Notes: a model not told the origin generated them from the sequence alone. Shown: positions 51,935 through 59,883, counted from the first letter of the stretch. The stretch is DNA of 64,000 nucleotides from UM-FILTER-40-17 sp032251335 (GCA_032251335.1 JAVVDW010000006.1:80959-144958), one strand, 5' to 3'. Translations and numbers: made by a program.

Positions 51935-52994
51935 AACATTTTTTTTCTTGATGATATTTCCCGCATTGGCCATGTCCAATCCGACCGGGCCCGAAGGAAA
52001 ATACACCAAAGAGAAAAAAATCAAAAAAGACTATAGTGTGGCAGCGGATGCCACCTTAAATGTCACCAACAAATACGGTAATGTAAATATCAGTAGTTGG
52101 AATCAGAATCGTATAGAAATTGAAGTTACGATTAAAACCAGCAGCAACAATGAGCAGCGGGCCATCGAAAAATTAAACCAAATAGACGTGGATTTTGAAG
52201 CCAATCAGCGTGTAGTTACAGCCAAAACGCAGATTGAGACAGAGCGGTGGAGTTGGGGTTGGAATAGTAGCAATGTCAGCTTGGAAATCAATTATTTGAT
52301 CAAAATGCCGGTTACCAATTTTTTGATTCTCAACCACGATTACGGCAACATCACCATAGACCGGCTAGATGCGCGCGTGGACATTGACTGCGATTATGGC
52401 CGCATGGACATCGGCAGCCTCAACGCAACCGGCAACAGACTCAGTTTTGATTATACCAACAATGTGGTGATTGACTATATAAAAGATGGCGAAATCCATG
52501 CCGATTATTCCGGCTACCGCATAGAAAATGCCGGCTCGCTGCGTATCGATGCAGACTACACCAAAAGCGAAGTCCGAAAGGCCGATAAAATTACCTACGA
52601 CGCCGACTATGGTAGTTTGCTAGTAGGAACCGTTCGGTATGTTTTCGGAAACAGCGATTACCTCACACAGGAGTTTGAGCATATTACCGGCAGCTTGGAA
52701 TTGGATGCAGATTACGGATCTGTAAAAATTCGAAACTTAAATGACGGTTTTGAAAATATCAAAATTCGGTCCAGTTATGTGAGCGTTAAAATAGGTATTT
52801 CGCCACAGACAAACTTTCGTTTCGATTTTAGTCTGAAATACGCCAAACTACGCAGCTTTGAAGGGTTGAATTTTGATAAAAAAATTATATCCGGATCACA
52901 AGAAAACTATGTAGGCAGCTTTGGAACGCCTCAAAAAGGCAACCTCAGCATCCAATCCAACTACGGAAATCTTACACTCACAACACCTTTTTAA
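51921..52994 (+). CDS. Secreted DUF4097-like beta-helix protein
   Basis: The 357-residue protein has a signal peptide (MKLFKTFFFLMIFPALAMS) and then long runs of short beta strands with recurring asparagine, aspartate and glycine turns. Examples are NKYGNVNISSW, NHDYGNITIDRL, DCDYGRMDIGSL, DADYGSLLVG, DADYGSVKIRNL and SNYGNLTLTTPF. The D[AC]DYG[SR] repeat every 20-40 residues predicts a beta-helix or stacked-strand fold similar to DUF4097 proteins. It is co-transcribed with the sigma/anti-sigma pair and the head-GIN protein, and is probably an envelope protein made in response to the ECF signal. Exact role unknown. Confidence 0.8.
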   Translation: MKLFKTFFFLMIFPALAMSNPTGPEGKYTKEKKIKKDYSVAADATLNVTNKYGNVNISSWNQNRIEIEVTIKTSSNNEQRAIEKLNQIDVDFEANQRVVTAKTQIETERWSWGWNSSNVSLEINYLIKMPVTNFLILNHDYGNITIDRLDARVDIDCDYGRMDIGSLNATGNRLSFDYTNNVVIDYIKDGEIHADYSGYRIENAGSLRIDADYTKSEVRKADKITYDADYGSLLVGTVRYVFGNSDYLTQEFEHITGSLELDADYGSVKIRNLNDGFENIKIRSSYVSVKIGISPQTNFRFDFSLKYAKLRSFEGLNFDKKIISGSQENYVGSFGTPQKGNLSIQSNYGNLTLTTPF

Positions 52995-53015
52995 TAACGC
53001 TATAATTACACAACT

Positions 53016-53792
53016 ATGAAAAGTTTATTTTTTACAATCTTCTTAGCACTTTCCTTTACCGCTTCGCAAGCTCAGGGTTGGTTTAACAAGGTGAAAGGCA
53101 ACGGCAACGTCATCACCGAAACAAGGACTACCGAATCCTACGACCAAATATCGGCAGCAGGAAGTTTTGATGTGATACTGGTAAAAGGCACCGAAGGAAA
53201 AATCACGCTTGAAGGCGAAGAAAACATCATCAGCCTGATAGAAACAGAAGTTAAAAACAACAAGCTGAAGGTGGCTTTCAAAAAAGGGGTGAGTATCTCT
53301 ACCCGCCGCCACATTACCATCACAATACCTTTTGAAGACCTCAACGCAATCAGTTTTGCAGGCTCCGGAAATCTCAAATCGGAATATGTGATCAAAGCTG
53401 ATGAACTGAACGCCTCTTTAGCCGGTTCGGGCGATGTGAGCTTGCCGCTGGAAGGTACACAAATAAAAATTTCCGTATCGGGATCGGGCAATTTTAAGGC
53501 ACAGATTAAATCGCAAAACCTGAAAACCTCTTTGGCGGGTTCCGGTGATATCGAACTGGACGGTGAAAGCCAAACCATAGAAATTGCCGTTTCGGGCTCG
53601 GGCGATGTAGATGCCAAAAACCTGCGAAGCGATAGTGCCAAAATTAGCGTGGCCGGCTCGGGTGACGTTTTGGTGACAAGCCGAGTAGAAATATATGCAC
53701 GGGTGTCCGGTTCGGGTACGATTGGTTATTATGGAAGACCCCAAAAAGAAGACATCAAAGTTTCCGGTTCGGGCAGGGTTTCCATGCAGTAA
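53016..53792 (+). CDS. Head GIN domain-containing protein (DUF2807), secreted
   Basis: The 258-residue protein has a signal peptide (MKSLFFTIFLALSFTASQAQ) and a DUF2807 putative auto-transporter adhesin head domain. Its landmark GSG[DN] turn recurs eight times from about residue 112 onward: AGSGNLKS, AGSGDVSL, SGSGNFKA, AGSGDIEL, SGSGDVDA, AGSGDVLV, SGSGTIGY and SGSGRVSM. This stacks into a right-handed beta-helix. It is the last gene of the sigma-factor operon and ends at a strong bidirectional terminator. An envelope or adhesion role is likely; no ligand can be inferred. Confidence 0.9.
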   Translation: MKSLFFTIFLALSFTASQAQGWFNKVKGNGNVITETRTTESYDQISAAGSFDVILVKGTEGKITLEGEENIISLIETEVKNNKLKVAFKKGVSISTRRHITITIPFEDLNAISFAGSGNLKSEYVIKADELNASLAGSGDVSLPLEGTQIKISVSGSGNFKAQIKSQNLKTSLAGSGDIELDGESQTIEIAVSGSGDVDAKNLRSDSAKISVAGSGDVLVTSRVEIYARVSGSGTIGYYGRPQKEDIKVSGSGRVSMQ

Positions 53793-53814
53793 ACAAGTCT
53801 GTGAAATATCTTAA

Positions 53815-53850
53815 AATCTGATGCTATCATATATAGCGTCAGATTTTTTT
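53815..53850. terminator. Bidirectional terminator between the GIN protein and Rrf2 genes
   Basis: AATCTGATGCTAT (53815-53827) pairs with ATAGCGTCAGATT (53833-53845) with one G-T pair and loop CATAT, followed by a run of T to 53850. On the other strand A runs precede it. The convergent Rrf2 stop codon is at 53851, so the hairpin can end both transcripts. Confidence 0.8.
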
Positions 53851-54276
53851 TTATAAGAAAGAAGTCCCTTTTTTGATTTCGGACGCAAAATCAAGAAGGG
53901 TTTTTTCTTTTAGGCCGTTTAAAAATTCCTTTTGCTTGGGATAGGCAATGTGATGCAACGCGCAGGGATGCTTGTGGTTGCAGTGTGAAGCATCCAACAC
54001 ACAGTTATTGAGTTTGTCCTTTCCTTCTATTTCAATAATAATTTCTAGCAAATTTTTGTGCTTTTGACTTTCAGTAAGGTAGAAACCGCCGTTTTTCCCT
54101 TTAGATGAATTGACGTGCCCTTTTCGGGAAAGTTCTTGCAAGAGTTTGGCTACAAAAGCGGCAGGTGCTCCCAAATCTTCCGAAAGTTTCTTAAACCCGA
54201 TTTTGTTTGTTTCATCGGAGTGAACCGCCAAATACAAAACAGCTCTAACGGCATATTTTCCAGATTGTGATAGCAT
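53851..54276 (-). CDS. Rrf2 family transcriptional regulator (iron-sulfur type, NsrR/RirA-like)
   Basis: The 141-residue protein opens MLSQSGKYAVRAVLYLA, the Rrf2 N-terminus, with a winged-helix (LSEDLGAPAAFVAKLLQELSRKGHV) and wing KGKNGGFYL. Three cysteines in the ligand loop, C92-x6-C99-x5-C105, match the cluster-binding pattern of IscR, NsrR and RirA, so it probably senses NO, oxygen or iron through a [Fe-S] cluster. It is divergent from the nos operon. Its promoter (TATCTTTG at 54319-54312) is overlapped by the inverted repeat 54316-54335, a good candidate self-operator. Which signal it senses cannot be told from sequence. Confidence 0.9.
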   Translation of the reverse strand: MLSQSGKYAVRAVLYLAVHSDETNKIGFKKLSEDLGAPAAFVAKLLQELSRKGHVNSSKGKNGGFYLTESQKHKNLLEIIIEIEGKDKLNNCVLDASHCNHKHPCALHHIAYPKQKEFLNGLKEKTLLDFASEIKKGTSFL

Positions 54277-54311
54277 ATTTAAAAGAATAAAACACGTTTT
54301 TATTACACAAA

Positions 54312-54319
54312 CAAAGATA
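54312..54319 (-). promoter_or_regulatory. -7 promoter element of the Rrf2 gene
   Basis: TATCTTTG on the minus strand matches TAnnTTTG, 35 bp before the ATG at 54276. The inverted repeat at 54316-54335 overlaps it. Confidence 0.55.
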
Positions 54320-54335
54320 AAAGGACATTTTTATC
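54316..54335. promoter_or_regulatory. Perfect 7-6-7 inverted repeat, putative Rrf2 operator
   Basis: GATAAAA (54316-54322) and TTTTATC (54329-54335) flank a 6-bp spacer. It covers part of the Rrf2 -7 element, so binding there would repress the Rrf2 gene. Its distance to the nos promoter is about 60 bp. Confidence 0.5.
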
Positions 54336-54341
54336 CTATTT

Positions 54342-54355
54342 ATGACATTTGTCAT
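54342..54355. promoter_or_regulatory. Crp/Fnr-type palindrome (ATGAC-N4-GTCAT) at the nos promoter
   Basis: ATGAC-ATTT-GTCAT has the 5-4-5 geometry of Fnr, Dnr and NnrR sites (TTGAC-N4-GTCAA type). Its centre lies about 40 bp upstream of the start predicted from the -7 element at 54378-54385, the position of class II activation. Confidence 0.6.
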
Positions 54356-54377
54356 GTTTTTTGAAAATTCGAGTCGG

Positions 54378-54385
54378 TATTTTTG
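54378..54385 (+). promoter_or_regulatory. -7 promoter element of the nos operon
   Basis: TATTTTTG matches TAnnTTTG and lies 25 bp before the ATG at 54411. The nearest upstream TTG (54361-54363) is too close for a normal -33 element, consistent with need for an activator at 54342-54355. Confidence 0.55.
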
Positions 54386-54410
54386 TCCTGTTAAATCAAA
54401 ATTCAAAACC

Positions 54411-54881
54411 ATGAAACAGTTCATTTTTAGTTTTTTAAGCCTTGCAGTGATGCTGGTTAGTTGTAATTCTTCTGAAAAAAAATCGGAACCGGGTTACGGT
54501 GTAAAAAAGGAATCGCCTGCGCCTAAAACTGAAGCCTCAACAGATTTTAGAGACAACAAAGGCGTTGGGCCGGTAACTTCCGTTACCCTAGGAGAAGATA
54601 TTGACACCGCTTTGGCAGAAGAAGGCAAAACCATTTATGCCAATTTGTGTATGGCCTGCCACAAACCCGATCAGAAGTTTATAGGGCCTGCGCCCAAAGG
54701 CATTTTTGAAAGACGTTCTCCCGAATGGATCATGAACATGATTCTAAACCCGGAAGGAATGGTTAAAGAAGACCCGATTGCCCGCAAATTGTTGATGGAA
54801 TTCAACGGCGCGCCCATGGCCAATCAAAACCTGACAGAGGAACAAGCCAGGGCGGTATTAGAATACTTCCGAACTTTATAA
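54411..54881 (+). CDS. Monohaem cytochrome c lipoprotein of the nos cluster
   Basis: From the ATG at 54411 the product is 156 residues. A lipoprotein signal ends at Cys18 (SLAVMLVSC), followed by a charged linker of about 50 residues. The class I cytochrome c domain has haem motif C80-MA-C83-H84 and a distal Met in NGAPMANQN near residue 138. It is the first gene of the nos operon, so it probably hands electrons to NosZ. Clade II nos clusters of Bacteroidota commonly contain a small cytochrome c in this place; no NosR is encoded nearby. An in-frame ATG at 54342 lies inside the Fnr-type palindrome and is not the start. Confidence 0.9.
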   Translation: MKQFIFSFLSLAVMLVSCNSSEKKSEPGYGVKKESPAPKTEASTDFRDNKGVGPVTSVTLGEDIDTALAEEGKTIYANLCMACHKPDQKFIGPAPKGIFERRSPEWIMNMILNPEGMVKEDPIARKLLMEFNGAPMANQNLTEEQARAVLEYFRTL

Positions 54882-54899
54882 ACCATTCAATATGCAACT

Positions 54900-55460
54900 A
54901 TGAAAACAATTTTCAACCTTTTGACTTTGGTATGCTTACTGATGCTCATCGGCTGTAAAAACGACACAGCCCAGTCAGTAGTAGATACCTCATCACAGTC
55001 ACCAACGACAGAAAAACGGGGTCAAGCTTTTATAGAGGATGACACCTCTAGCCCCAACATTCTGCAGATTGCCATTGGCTCTGCCGACCACGCAACACTT
55101 GTGGCAGCCGTACAAGCGGCCGAACTTGAGAATGCCTTGGTAAATGCAGGTCCATTGATGGTTTTTGCGCCCACCAACGCGGCCTTTGCCGCGCTTCCGG
55201 AAGGCACGGTAGAAAATCTATTGAAGCCTGAGAACAAAGGCGATTTGGCCAACATCCTCAAGTTTCACGTAACGCCCGGAAACTACTCGGTAGATTTTTT
55301 GAAAAAATTCAAAAAACTAGGCCAAGCCAACAACCAATATGTACCTGTAGAGGTTATAGATGACGAGGTTTATGTGGGTGGTGCTAAAATTATTGCCAGC
55401 ATTCCCGCATCCAACGGCATCATCCACGTAGTGGACAAAGTAATGCTACCACAACAATAA
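54900..55460 (+). CDS. Fasciclin domain lipoprotein of the nos cluster
   Basis: The 186-residue protein has a lipoprotein signal (MKTIFNLLTLVCLLMLIGC, Cys19), a linker, and one fasciclin (FAS1) domain from about residue 52 to the end. The H1 box reads PLMVFAPTNAAFAALP and the H2 region NGIIHVVDKVMLP. FAS1 domains bind proteins or carbohydrates. A copy between the cytochrome and NosZ is a repeated feature of Bacteroidota nos operons, so it probably helps NosZ assembly, anchoring or electron-donor docking, but the role is unproven. It is spaced 18 bp after the cytochrome gene and 25 bp before nosZ. Confidence 0.9.
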   Translation: MKTIFNLLTLVCLLMLIGCKNDTAQSVVDTSSQSPTTEKRGQAFIEDDTSSPNILQIAIGSADHATLVAAVQAAELENALVNAGPLMVFAPTNAAFAALPEGTVENLLKPENKGDLANILKFHVTPGNYSVDFLKKFKKLGQANNQYVPVEVIDDEVYVGGAKIIASIPASNGIIHVVDKVMLPQQ

Positions 55461-55485
55461 ATTTCAAAAACTAAATATATTCGAT

Positions 55486-57435
55486 ATGAAAACATTTTTT
55501 AATTTCTTTCTTGCCCTTTCACTCTTGACGCTGGTTTCCTGCGGAGGTAGTGGTAACCAAAAATCGAGTGCTGTCAATGCCAGCGCAGCCGAAAAAGCCT
55601 ATGTGGCACCTGGTGAACTCGATGAATATTACGGATTTATGTCCGGTGGTTTTAGTGGTCAATTGGCTGTCTATGGGTTGCCTTCAGGCAGGTTGCTAAG
55701 GGTTATACCTGTATTTTCAGTGGATCCTGAAAAAGGCTACGGTTTTAACGAAGAAACCAAGCCGATGCTCAACACTTCGTTTGGTTTTGTGCCTTGGGAC
55801 GATGCCCACCACCCCGAACTTTCGCAAACGAATGGCGAAACAGACGGCAGATGGATTTTTATCAACGGCAACAACACGCCGCGTATAGCACGAATAGACT
55901 TGTCTATTTTTGAAACAACCGAGATTATCGAAATTCCCAACAGTGGCGGAAACCACAGTTCGCCATTTACTACAGAGAACACAGAGTATGTGGTAGCCGG
56001 AACTCGTTTTGCGGTGCCTTATCCGCAAAAAGACATGCCGATAAACGAATATAAAGGCAATTTTAAAGGCGCTTTAACCTTTATAAAAGTACAACCGGAC
56101 ACCGGACGTATGAATGTAGAATTTCAAGTGTTGATGCCCGGCTTTAACTACGATTTGGCGCATTCAGGAAAAGGAAAATCAAACGGCTGGACATTCTTCA
56201 CAACGTATAACACAGAAGAAGGCAATTCTTTGTTGGAGGTAAACGCTTCTCAAAACGATAAAGATTTTATAGCTGCCGTCAACTGGAAGAAAGCAGAAGA
56301 ATATTTGGCTGCCGGAAAATACAAAGAGATTCCGGCTTCTTATGCACACAACGTCTATGACGAAAAGTCGCATATAGCAACCTCTGAAACCATTAAAACC
56401 GTTAAAGTTTTAATTCCCGAAGAATGCCCCGGTTTGGTGTATTTTTTACCTACCCCCAAATCGCCACATGGCGTAGATGTTGATCCAACCGGTGAGTATA
56501 TCATCGGTAACGGCAAGCTTTCTACAGACTTGACCGTCCACTCTTTTACCAAAGTACTAAAAGCCATAGAGGAGAAAAATTTTGACGGCGAAGCCTATGG
56601 CATTCCAATTCTTAATATGGAAGCCATCGTAGGTGGTGTGGTAAAAGACGCAGGTCTCGGCCCGCTTCATACTGAATTTGACGAAAGAGGCAATGGATAC
56701 ACCAGTTTCTTTATCAGTTCGGAGGTGGTCAAATGGAAAGTGGGCACTTGGGAAATACTTGACAGAGCACCAACTTACTATTCCATAGGTCACTTGATGA
56801 TACCCGGTGGCGATTCGCAAAAACCTGAAGGCAAATATTTGGTAGCCCTAAACAAGATTACCAAAGATAGGTACTTGCCCACAGGCCCCGAACTCACACA
56901 GTCTGCCCAATTGTTTGACATCTCCGGCGACAAAATGGAATTGTTGCTCGATTTTCCAACCATTGGTGAGCCTCACTACGCCCAGGGAATTGCCGCTGAT
57001 AAAATCATCTCTAAATCGGTCAAATACTTCCCCTTAGATGAAAACACCCACCCGTTTGTAACCAAAAAAGAAAGCGAGGCCAAGGTTGTCAGAGAAGGAA
57101 GCAATGTACATGTGTATATGACCACCATCCGCAGCCATTTTGCGCCGGACAATATTGAAGGTCTTAAAGTGGGTGATAAGGTCTATTTCCATGTAACGAA
57201 TTTGGAACAAGATTGGGATGTGCCACACGGCTTCTCAGTAATGGGTGCCAACAACGCAGAGTTGCTCATTATGCCGGGTCAAACGGAAACCTTACTATGG
57301 GAACCCAAAACAGAAGGGGTATTTCCGTTCTATTGTACAGATTTTTGCTCGGCACTTCACCAAGAAATGCAAGGTTACCTAAGGGTTTCCGCTAAAAATG
57401 CCAATGTGCCACTCAAATGGTCTTTGGGCGAATAA
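55486..57435 (+). CDS. nosZ: Nitrous oxide reductase NosZ, Sec-dependent clade II, predicted lipoprotein
   Basis: The 649-residue enzyme reduces N2O to N2. It lacks a twin-arginine signal; instead the N-terminus is a Sec-type lipoprotein signal (FFLALSLLTLVSC, Cys19). The seven-bladed propeller carries CuZ histidines, e.g. WDDAHHPELSQTNGETDGRW near residue 103 and PSPHGVDVDPTGE-like text (TPKSPHGVDVDPTGEYI) near 324. The C-terminal cupredoxin domain has the CuA ligands C617, C621, H625 and M628 (FYCTDFCSALHQEM) and an earlier His in DVPHGFSV. All copper ligands I can see are present. Length and signal define clade II. A hairpin terminator lies 22 bp after the stop. Confidence 0.97.
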   Translation: MKTFFNFFLALSLLTLVSCGGSGNQKSSAVNASAAEKAYVAPGELDEYYGFMSGGFSGQLAVYGLPSGRLLRVIPVFSVDPEKGYGFNEETKPMLNTSFGFVPWDDAHHPELSQTNGETDGRWIFINGNNTPRIARIDLSIFETTEIIEIPNSGGNHSSPFTTENTEYVVAGTRFAVPYPQKDMPINEYKGNFKGALTFIKVQPDTGRMNVEFQVLMPGFNYDLAHSGKGKSNGWTFFTTYNTEEGNSLLEVNASQNDKDFIAAVNWKKAEEYLAAGKYKEIPASYAHNVYDEKSHIATSETIKTVKVLIPEECPGLVYFLPTPKSPHGVDVDPTGEYIIGNGKLSTDLTVHSFTKVLKAIEEKNFDGEAYGIPILNMEAIVGGVVKDAGLGPLHTEFDERGNGYTSFFISSEVVKWKVGTWEILDRAPTYYSIGHLMIPGGDSQKPEGKYLVALNKITKDRYLPTGPELTQSAQLFDISGDKMELLLDFPTIGEPHYAQGIAADKIISKSVKYFPLDENTHPFVTKKESEAKVVREGSNVHVYMTTIRSHFAPDNIEGLKVGDKVYFHVTNLEQDWDVPHGFSVMGANNAELLIMPGQTETLLWEPKTEGVFPFYCTDFCSALHQEMQGYLRVSAKNANVPLKWSLGE

Positions 57436-57456
57436 ACCATTCAGGTTTTTGAAATG

Positions 57457-57484
57457 AGGCCGCTTGCTTCGGCGGCGGCCTTTT
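57457..57484 (+). terminator. Intrinsic terminator after nosZ
   Basis: AGGCCGC (57457-57463) pairs with GCGGCCT (57475-57481) around an 11-nt loop, followed by TTTT. It would separate the nosZ transcript from the maturation genes and reduce their level relative to nosZ. No clear promoter follows, so partial read-through is likely. Confidence 0.75.
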
Positions 57485-57490
57485 CAAATT

Positions 57491-57539
57491 CAGACAGTAT
57501 TGATTTTTCCTGCTTTTTAAATCCTGTCTGCCATCAATA
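57491..57539 (+). promoter_or_regulatory. Two interleaved inverted repeats in the leader of the nos membrane-protein gene
   Basis: CAGACAG (57491-57497) can pair with CTGTCTG (57524-57530), while the adjacent TATTGAT (57498-57504) can pair with ATCAATA (57533-57539). The two 7-bp helices are interleaved, so they form alternative hairpins or, less likely, a pseudoknot. It follows the nosZ terminator directly. Confidence 0.4.
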
Positions 57540-57571
57540 AAAGCCGGACACACAATTTCAAAATCATCACA

Positions 57572-58150
57572 ATGAAAATTTTTCCAAGGTTGATTATGGT
57601 AGCAGCTGCTCTGCTACTCTTGCTGGTCTTTGTTTTTCCGATTTGGCAAATCACCCTATTAGCCCCACAATATCCGGATGGCGTTACCCTCTATATTTGG
57701 ATCGATAAGCTTACAGGAAGTGAACCCGGAACACTTCAAAACATCAATATATTGAACCACTATGTCGGGATGAAAATGATAGAACCGGATTCCATTCCCG
57801 AGTTGCAATACTTTCCTAAAATTATCTATGGCATGATAGGTTTGGGATTACTGATTGCACTGATTGGCAAAAGACATTTATACTACGTTTGGAGTCTTAT
57901 TTTGGGCGTGCTCGGTATTTTGGGACTCTACGATTTTTACCTCTGGGAATATGACTATGGCCACAACCTGAGTCCAACAGCTCCAATCAAAGTGCCCGGC
58001 ATGGCATATCAGCCGCCTTTGTTTGGTGAAAAAATGTTGCTCAATTTTACAGCACAGTCCTATCCGGAAATGGCTACCTACGTATTCGGAATCGCAATAT
58101 TTATGGGCTATCTGGCATTTCGTTTTTCCACAAAGAAATCCATGGCCTGA
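57572..58150 (+). CDS. Nos-cluster integral membrane protein of unknown function
   Basis: The 192-residue protein has about four membrane helices (residues 7-27, 82-100, 104-124 and 163-183) with an extracytoplasmic loop between the first two (WQITLLAPQYPDGVTLYIW...EPDSIPELQYFPK) and another before the last (NLSPTAPIKVPGMAYQPP). Proteins of this size and layout follow nosZ in many clade II clusters; this one may be a positional counterpart of NosB, but I see no diagnostic motif. The position suggests work on copper or on NosZ maturation in the inner membrane. It lies 136 bp after nosZ, behind the terminator, and 65 bp before nosL. Confidence 0.75.
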   Translation: MKIFPRLIMVAAALLLLLVFVFPIWQITLLAPQYPDGVTLYIWIDKLTGSEPGTLQNINILNHYVGMKMIEPDSIPELQYFPKIIYGMIGLGLLIALIGKRHLYYVWSLILGVLGILGLYDFYLWEYDYGHNLSPTAPIKVPGMAYQPPLFGEKMLLNFTAQSYPEMATYVFGIAIFMGYLAFRFSTKKSMA

Positions 58151-58215
58151 TGCGACCCGGACACAGTTTTAGCCGATTGTAGTGCCGATTTTAATGCTAA
58201 CCAATATATTTTAAA

Positions 58216-58647
58216 ATGAAAAATATTTCACTAACCTTTGTTGTACTCTTGTTGGGTTTTGTCGCTTGCAAACCCGCACCCGAACCCATTAACTACGCTT
58301 CCGATAGTTGCCATTTTTGCAAGATGACCATCGTGTCTAAACCCTTTTCGGCTGAATTGGTAACCCAAAAAGGGAAGGTGTACAAATTTGATGCTATAGA
58401 GTGTATGATGAACCATCTGAAAGGCGATCTGCAAACTGAGTATGCCTTACATCTTGTACACGATCTTCAAAATCCAGACGGAGGCTTTACAAACGCTCAA
58501 GATGCCATCTTCCTTATCTCTCGTGAGATTCAAAGTCCTATGGGCGCCAATTTATCGGCACACAAAAACAAGGAAGAAGCTGCGAAATACGATGGAAAAT
58601 TGTATCATTGGGATGAATTGAAAGCCTATTTCAACAGCCAACAATAA
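58216..58647 (+). CDS. nosL: NosL copper-chaperone lipoprotein
   Basis: The 143-residue protein has a lipoprotein signal (VVLLLGFVAC, Cys18). The NosL metal motif is C32-HF-C35-K-M37 (SDSCHFCKMTIV), followed by KVYKFDAIECMMNHL and IFLISREIQSPMGANLSAH with further Met and His ligands. NosL binds Cu(I) and supplies it for the CuZ site of NosZ. It precedes nosD by 3 bp, so translation is coupled. Confidence 0.93.
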   Translation: MKNISLTFVVLLLGFVACKPAPEPINYASDSCHFCKMTIVSKPFSAELVTQKGKVYKFDAIECMMNHLKGDLQTEYALHLVHDLQNPDGGFTNAQDAIFLISREIQSPMGANLSAHKNKEEAAKYDGKLYHWDELKAYFNSQQ

Positions 58648-58650
58648 GAT

Positions 58651-59883
58651 ATGCGCTTTTTTGTAATCATTTTATGTATGCTTTTTCAACAAAGCTATGC
58701 CCAAACCTTGCAGGTTTGTAAAGGTTGTACACTCTCTTCCATAGCAGAGGCGATTCAAAAAGCACACCCTGGCGACACTTTGCGCATTGAACCGGGTGTT
58801 TATAAGGAAAACAGCCTTCTAATCGACAAGAAGCTCACCTTGATTGGACGCGATTATCCGGTTATAGACGGCGAATTTAAAGGAGAAGTCATCACGGTTC
58901 AGGCAGACAGCGTCACGCTCGACGGTTTGTTTATCAAAAACGTGGGGACTAGCTATACGTCAGATTTTGCTGCCATACGGTTTCGAAGAAGTCGTTTTTT
59001 TATTGTGCAAAACGTTCGCTTAGAAACCCTTTTCTTTGGTATTTACCTCGAAAAATCCTCTGACGGTATTTTGCGAAACAACCGCATTGAAGGCGAAGCC
59101 AAAGCCGAATACAATTCCGGCAATGGTATCCACGCTTGGGAGTCGGATCGGTTGCAGGTTTACGGAAATGAAATCACCGGTACCCGAGACGGTATCTACT
59201 TCGAATTTGTAGATGACAGTAAGGTTTGGGACAACCGGAGCTGGAAAAATCTGAGATACGGCTTGCATTTTATGTTTTCAAACCATGACAGTTATACCCA
59301 AAATCGATTTGAAAACAATGGCGCAGGCGTGGCCGTGATGTTTTCCAAAAACATAGAAATCAGGAAGAATCTCTTTAAAGAAAATTGGGGGCCGGCAGCT
59401 TACGGTTTGTTACTCAAAGAAATTAACGACGCCGAAATTCATCAAAATCGTTTTATAGGCAACACCACAGGCCTGCACATAGAAGGTTGTAACCGGATAA
59501 ATTACATCCAAAATTTGTTTGAAAGCAACGGCTGGGCGGTTAAGATGATGGGTGCTAGTTTTACGAATGTATTTACGCGTAACAACTTTATAGCCAACAC
59601 TTTTGATATTTCGTTTAGCGGTGGCAGGATCAACGACAACACTTTCAATAGCAATTACTGGAGTGAATATACCGGCTATGATTTGGATAGAGACGGCGTG
59701 GGCGATGTGCCTTTCAGACCCGTTAAATTGTTTTCGTATATTGTGAACAAAACACCTGAAAGCATTATGTTGATGCGAAGTTTTTTTGTGGATTTGGTCA
59801 ACTTTTCCGAAAAAGTATCTCCTGTTTTTACACCCGACAATTTGATGGATGAAACCCCTAACATGACAAAATTTAAACCATGA
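58651..59883 (+). CDS. nosD: Nitrous oxide reductase maturation protein NosD
   Basis: The 410-residue periplasmic protein has a signal peptide (MRFFVIILCMLFQQSYAQ) and a right-handed parallel beta-helix. The repeats are of the CASH/NosD type, e.g. IYLEKSSDGILRNNRIEG, IYFEFVDDSKVWDNRSWKN, LHFMFSNHDSYTQNRFENN and VMFSKNIEIRKNLFKEN. The C-terminal NYWSEYTGYDLDRDGVGDVPFRP is the conserved family end. It works with NosF and NosY to load sulfur/copper into NosZ. It overlaps nosF by 4 bp (ATGA). Confidence 0.95.
   Translation: MRFFVIILCMLFQQSYAQTLQVCKGCTLSSIAEAIQKAHPGDTLRIEPGVYKENSLLIDKKLTLIGRDYPVIDGEFKGEVITVQADSVTLDGLFIKNVGTSYTSDFAAIRFRRSRFFIVQNVRLETLFFGIYLEKSSDGILRNNRIEGEAKAEYNSGNGIHAWESDRLQVYGNEITGTRDGIYFEFVDDSKVWDNRSWKNLRYGLHFMFSNHDSYTQNRFENNGAGVAVMFSKNIEIRKNLFKENWGPAAYGLLLKEINDAEIHQNRFIGNTTGLHIEGCNRINYIQNLFESNGWAVKMMGASFTNVFTRNNFIANTFDISFSGGRINDNTFNSNYWSEYTGYDLDRDGVGDVPFRPVKLFSYIVNKTPESIMLMRSFFVDLVNFSEKVSPVFTPDNLMDETPNMTKFKP

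Noticed and set aside
53350..53790. Tandem DNA repeat suggested by recurring GGTTCGGG-like words.
   Set aside because: The periodicity is in the protein (GSG[DN] turns of a beta-helix), with varying codons; it is not a DNA-level tandem array.
57491..57539. Classical H-type pseudoknot from the two interleaved inverted repeats.
   Set aside because: Loop lengths (0, 19 and 2 nt) do not suit a standard H-type fold; mutually exclusive hairpins are more plausible.
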